Source: Rhynchopus sp. YZ270_cl-10 (Eukaryota; Euglenozoa; Diplonemea; Diplonemida; Diplonemidae). Taken from it: a stretch of 64,000 nt of DNA. Made by a program: the position numbers and the translations under genes. Positions 61,694-64,000 of this stretch are shown here, piece after piece (positions within the stretch are counted from its first letter, which is position 1; every line of letters begins with the position of its first letter). The notes beneath the pieces are model-generated. The model was not told the origin of the DNA, searched no databases, and worked only from the letters and a program-made list of their open reading frames with translations. The stretch is from NCBI GenBank assembly GCA_964035575.1, contig OZ037915.1:372001-436000 (forward strand). The letters run 5' to 3'.

Positions 61694-62734
61694 TAGGGGG
61701 GTCAGTGGTGTATAAATCCCTGTACAAATACTGTCACAAACCCATTTTTTTGAAATTTAGGTGAAGAAATCCACCAAAAAGGTCGTACCTGGCCGCAAAT
61801 CGCCCTGGGGATCACCCAAATATCCCATTAAACCACCTGACAACCTCTACAGAGACTTTCCTGATTAAAAAAAATCGGTTTTTTGTGAAAAAAAGGCCAA
61901 AAATGCGTAACGCTCGCGTAACGCTATTGGGTCAATTTTCAACACTTTTCAAAAAAAATATTTGAGGAGACATTAGGCCTTCTAAGCACCCGAAAACCAC
62001 CTTGGTCCACATCCGGTGGGGTCCCAGGGTGGAAATGTATGGTTTTTGCAGCTTTTAGGGGTCCTGTGTAGGCCCCAGATGTATTCTGTAGTGTCTGAAA
62101 CACTTAAAAAAGCAGTACTGCCCTCACTTCTTAGCATGTTTACACACATAAAAACCCCAAAAAAATTGTCCACAGGTTCACATAAGTCCCCAAAACCACT
62201 CGAAAGTGATTGCCGGACCCCACTGGGGGTGGAAAAAATTGTTTTCAGATGGTTTTGCCCATTTTGGTGACCTCTGGCTCGAAACCTCTCAGATGTCACA
62301 CTTCTGTCACACTTCTTCCTCCCGGCTAAAATGTGGTTTTTGTGTATAAAAAAAATTCAAAATTTTCAGCAAAGACATGAAAAAAACTGGACTTTTGGCT
62401 CCAAAACCCCACGGAAATCACTCCGTGCACACATATGACTGGAAAAAACCACTTTTCCTCTTGTTTTGGGCTATTTCAAAATTTTGAATTTTTTGATAAA
62501 TCGCCTTGTATCAAATCCCCTCTGAAAAGGGGGAATTTGGGTGAAAACGCGACAAAAAGTGTCGAAAAATCGAGAAAAAAAGTGCCAAAAAGTGCCAAAA
62601 AGGCACCAAAACGTAAGAAATAGTCCCACAAATGTGTTTTCTGGGGTGGTTTTGTGTTTTCGGATATTTTTTTTGCACTTTTTCATGATTTTTTGGGGGG
62701 TGTGACAGAAAAAAGGGTCTCACTGATCCCCCTA
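61694..62734. mobile_element. ~1.04-kb element, TAGGGGGGTC ends
   Basis: TAGGGGGGTCAGTG and CACTGATCCCCCTA are inverted ends, with G-tracts on both outer sides. It shares the block 61738-61893 with 27881-28037 but is 600 bp shorter. No long ORF. Confidence 0.75.
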
Positions 62735-63064
62735 GGGGGGGGGGGGGGACATACGTGCCCTGAGGGTCTTCGCGACACAGCAGCAGGGTCACAGCAATAA
62801 GGGGAGGCGGAGACATATCTCAAGAGGGTTGGGAGGGGCCGGTGGGACCAATAATAGGGTAAAGCACACATGTTTGCTCACCTTTTTAAGAGACACTAGA
62901 AGTTTGGGGGGTAATAAAACAGTGGGGTGGGATGGGATGGGGCGGGACATTCAATAGAAGAGAGAGGAGGGGCCAATCAAACCACAACATAAAAGGATTT
63001 TTAAGGCACTAAACAAAGTTTATCTGATCCTAAGCCCCACAGTGCTTTAAGATCTTCCCAGAAA

Positions 63065-63847
63065 TTAGTGTTTTTTGATCATATCAGTTCTACCTAATGA
63101 GACTGCAAGGGAGAGGGGTGATATGGAACCTCGCTTCACCGTAGGGTCTGCTCCAGCAGAGAGGAGCGCCTCCGCCACATCGCTGTGCCCTTTCCGTACA
63201 GCAAGCAGCAATGGATAGGCTCCGTCAGATCCTTTCGTTGATGCGCCAAGACGGAGTAGGGTACGTACCACCTCCACCACCCCCATATCCGCCGCCAGCG
63301 CCAAGGCAGTCTCCGGAAACCTTCCCGTTTTTTCATCCACATCTGCCCCCGCAGCATACAGAATTTCTATCAAAGACGTTACCTCCCCCTCAACCGCAAC
63401 CATCAACGGTGTGTACACACGCATTCCCCCAAAGTGGTTTCGCGTTCTAGGATCGCAAGGTAAAAAGCAAAGGCCATTTACATCAATTAGACCGGAATTG
63501 AGAAGGTCGATGATGGTGTTGCCTGCTTTGCGTCGTACTGCAAGAGAAAGGTCTTGTGTGTCCATTTGGGTGATGTGAAAGCCGTTTCGGGTGAGACAGT
63601 TTTTGGCGGCAACAGAAATGTTTGGTTTCGCTGAGATGATGTCACCTTGAGAGATAATACGGATGTCGTCATCACATTCCAGCATTGTAGTGGAATCTCC
63701 ATCGGGGGCGTGTAAATCGAAGTGAGAATCCTCCCAAGCACAGCTTCCCACCACTACAGAACGCAAACGACGATACGGCGCGTCATCCACCTCTACACTA
63801 GCCGGAACCGTCAGCCCATTTGCCTCTATAGAAATGAAAACATCCAT
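63065..63847 (-). CDS. Ubl-like domain plus ankyrin repeats protein
   Basis: 260 residues from MDVFISIEANG; a Met four codons upstream is possible, but the two paralogues in this window also begin MD. Residues 1-80 are the shared Ubl-like part (VEVDDAPYRRLRSVVV, HFDLHAPDGD, DIISAKPNIS). The next block, AAKNCLTRNGFHITQMDTQD, aligns with AARTQLRNNGVVLDDKDPTD in the gene at 21477-23177. Residues 160-255 hold three ankyrin units (YTPLMVAVEGEVTSLIEILY, ETALALAADMGVVEVVRTLL, YPLLLAVRKGHSDVAEALLS). The reading ends abruptly in a fourth unit (DMIKKH), so the protein may be shortened or another exon may follow. The role is unknown. Confidence 0.82.
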   Translation of the reverse strand: MDVFISIEANGLTVPASVEVDDAPYRRLRSVVVGSCAWEDSHFDLHAPDGDSTTMLECDDDIRIISQGDIISAKPNISVAAKNCLTRNGFHITQMDTQDLSLAVRRKAGNTIIDLLNSGLIDVNGLCFLPCDPRTRNHFGGMRVYTPLMVAVEGEVTSLIEILYAAGADVDEKTGRFPETALALAADMGVVEVVRTLLRLGASTKGSDGAYPLLLAVRKGHSDVAEALLSAGADPTVKRGSISPLSLAVSLGRTDMIKKH

Positions 63848-64000
63848 TTTATTCGACAATCACCTCAAAAAAAAAACCCCACAGGGAGGATAATAGGGTA
63901 CTAACCACCAATGGTGCTTTTTTTGATTCAAAGCCTTTTAAGGTTTTGTATGAAATGCAGGCGATATGAGAAAAAAAAATCTACCGTAAAAATAGCAATG
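63848..64000. other. Right edge, no feature seen
   Basis: A/T-rich sequence upstream of the ankyrin gene; on the minus strand it contains a T run shortly before the start codon. Confidence 0.5.

Larger units (their letters stand above)
57425..63064. other. 5.6-kb gene-free spacer with satellite and nested insertions
   Basis: No gene seen. It has the split repeat 57520-59284, the heptamer satellite, the MITE at 58538-59222, hairpins at about 60098-60137, 60265-60305 and 61101-61150, and the element 61694-62734. Confidence 0.55.

Noticed and set aside
1-64000. Retroelement or virus-derived genes
   Set aside because: I saw no reverse transcriptase, integrase, capsid or LTR pair.

Overview
The window is nuclear DNA from a unicellular eukaryote that I cannot name. 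The evidence is eukaryotic gene content (P4-ATPase flippase, MAPEG enzyme, Sem1/Dss1, secreted CUB protein, ankyrin proteins), short spliceosomal introns (GTATGT-type donors, CAG acceptors, 44-278 bp), gene-poor spacers full of poly-A/T and poly-G runs, and many short interspersed repeats. No rRNA, convincing tRNA, CRISPR array, prokaryotic operon or reverse transcriptase was seen.

All twelve genes I can support lie on the minus strand. From high to low coordinates: an ankyrin protein with a Ubl-like N-terminus (63.8-63.1 kb); a MAPEG membrane enzyme (57.4-57.0); a four-exon P4-type lipid flippase (55.7-51.3); a lysophospholipid acyltransferase with an EF-hand (39.7-38.0); a secreted four-CUB protein with a PPDK/PEP-synthase-like C-terminus (35.3-31.7); a four-helix claudin/amastin-like protein (25.7-25.0); a Ubl-like + ankyrin + zinc-finger protein (23.2-21.5); a small acidic protein (21.2-20.9); a NADAR/YbiA-like enzyme (11.1-10.5); Sem1/Dss1 (9.2-8.9, two exons); an ApbE + flavin-reductase fusion (7.8-5.8); a CUE-like/zinc-ribbon protein (4.5-3.4, three exons); and a Ubl-like + WD-like protein that runs off the left edge (0.85 kb to base 1). 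The last count includes that partial gene as a thirteenth, lower-confidence assignment if the 107-residue protein is counted. Flippase, acyltransferase and MAPEG all act on membrane lipids, but I see no operon-like linkage.

The large spacers (11-21, 25.7-31.7, 35.3-38, 39.7-51.3 and 57.4-63.1 kb) are repeat territory. They hold (1) dozens of 30-70 bp imperfect hairpins in at least five families, many sharing a GCCTCTCGTG-like loop; (2) 65-160 bp SINE-like families; (3) non-autonomous DNA transposons and MITEs, several with readable terminal inverted repeats and target-site duplications (5-bp, 8-bp and TA classes), some nested in one another; and (4) a ~31-copy heptamer satellite, (TGGGTAC)n on the G-rich strand.

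The most unusual points are the strand-biased hairpin repeat system, the one-strand gene layout, a novel-looking N-terminal domain shared by three genes, the secreted CUB-PPDK fusion, and a repeat copy at 57.5-59.3 kb broken by two transposon insertions whose empty site survives at 46.3 kb.
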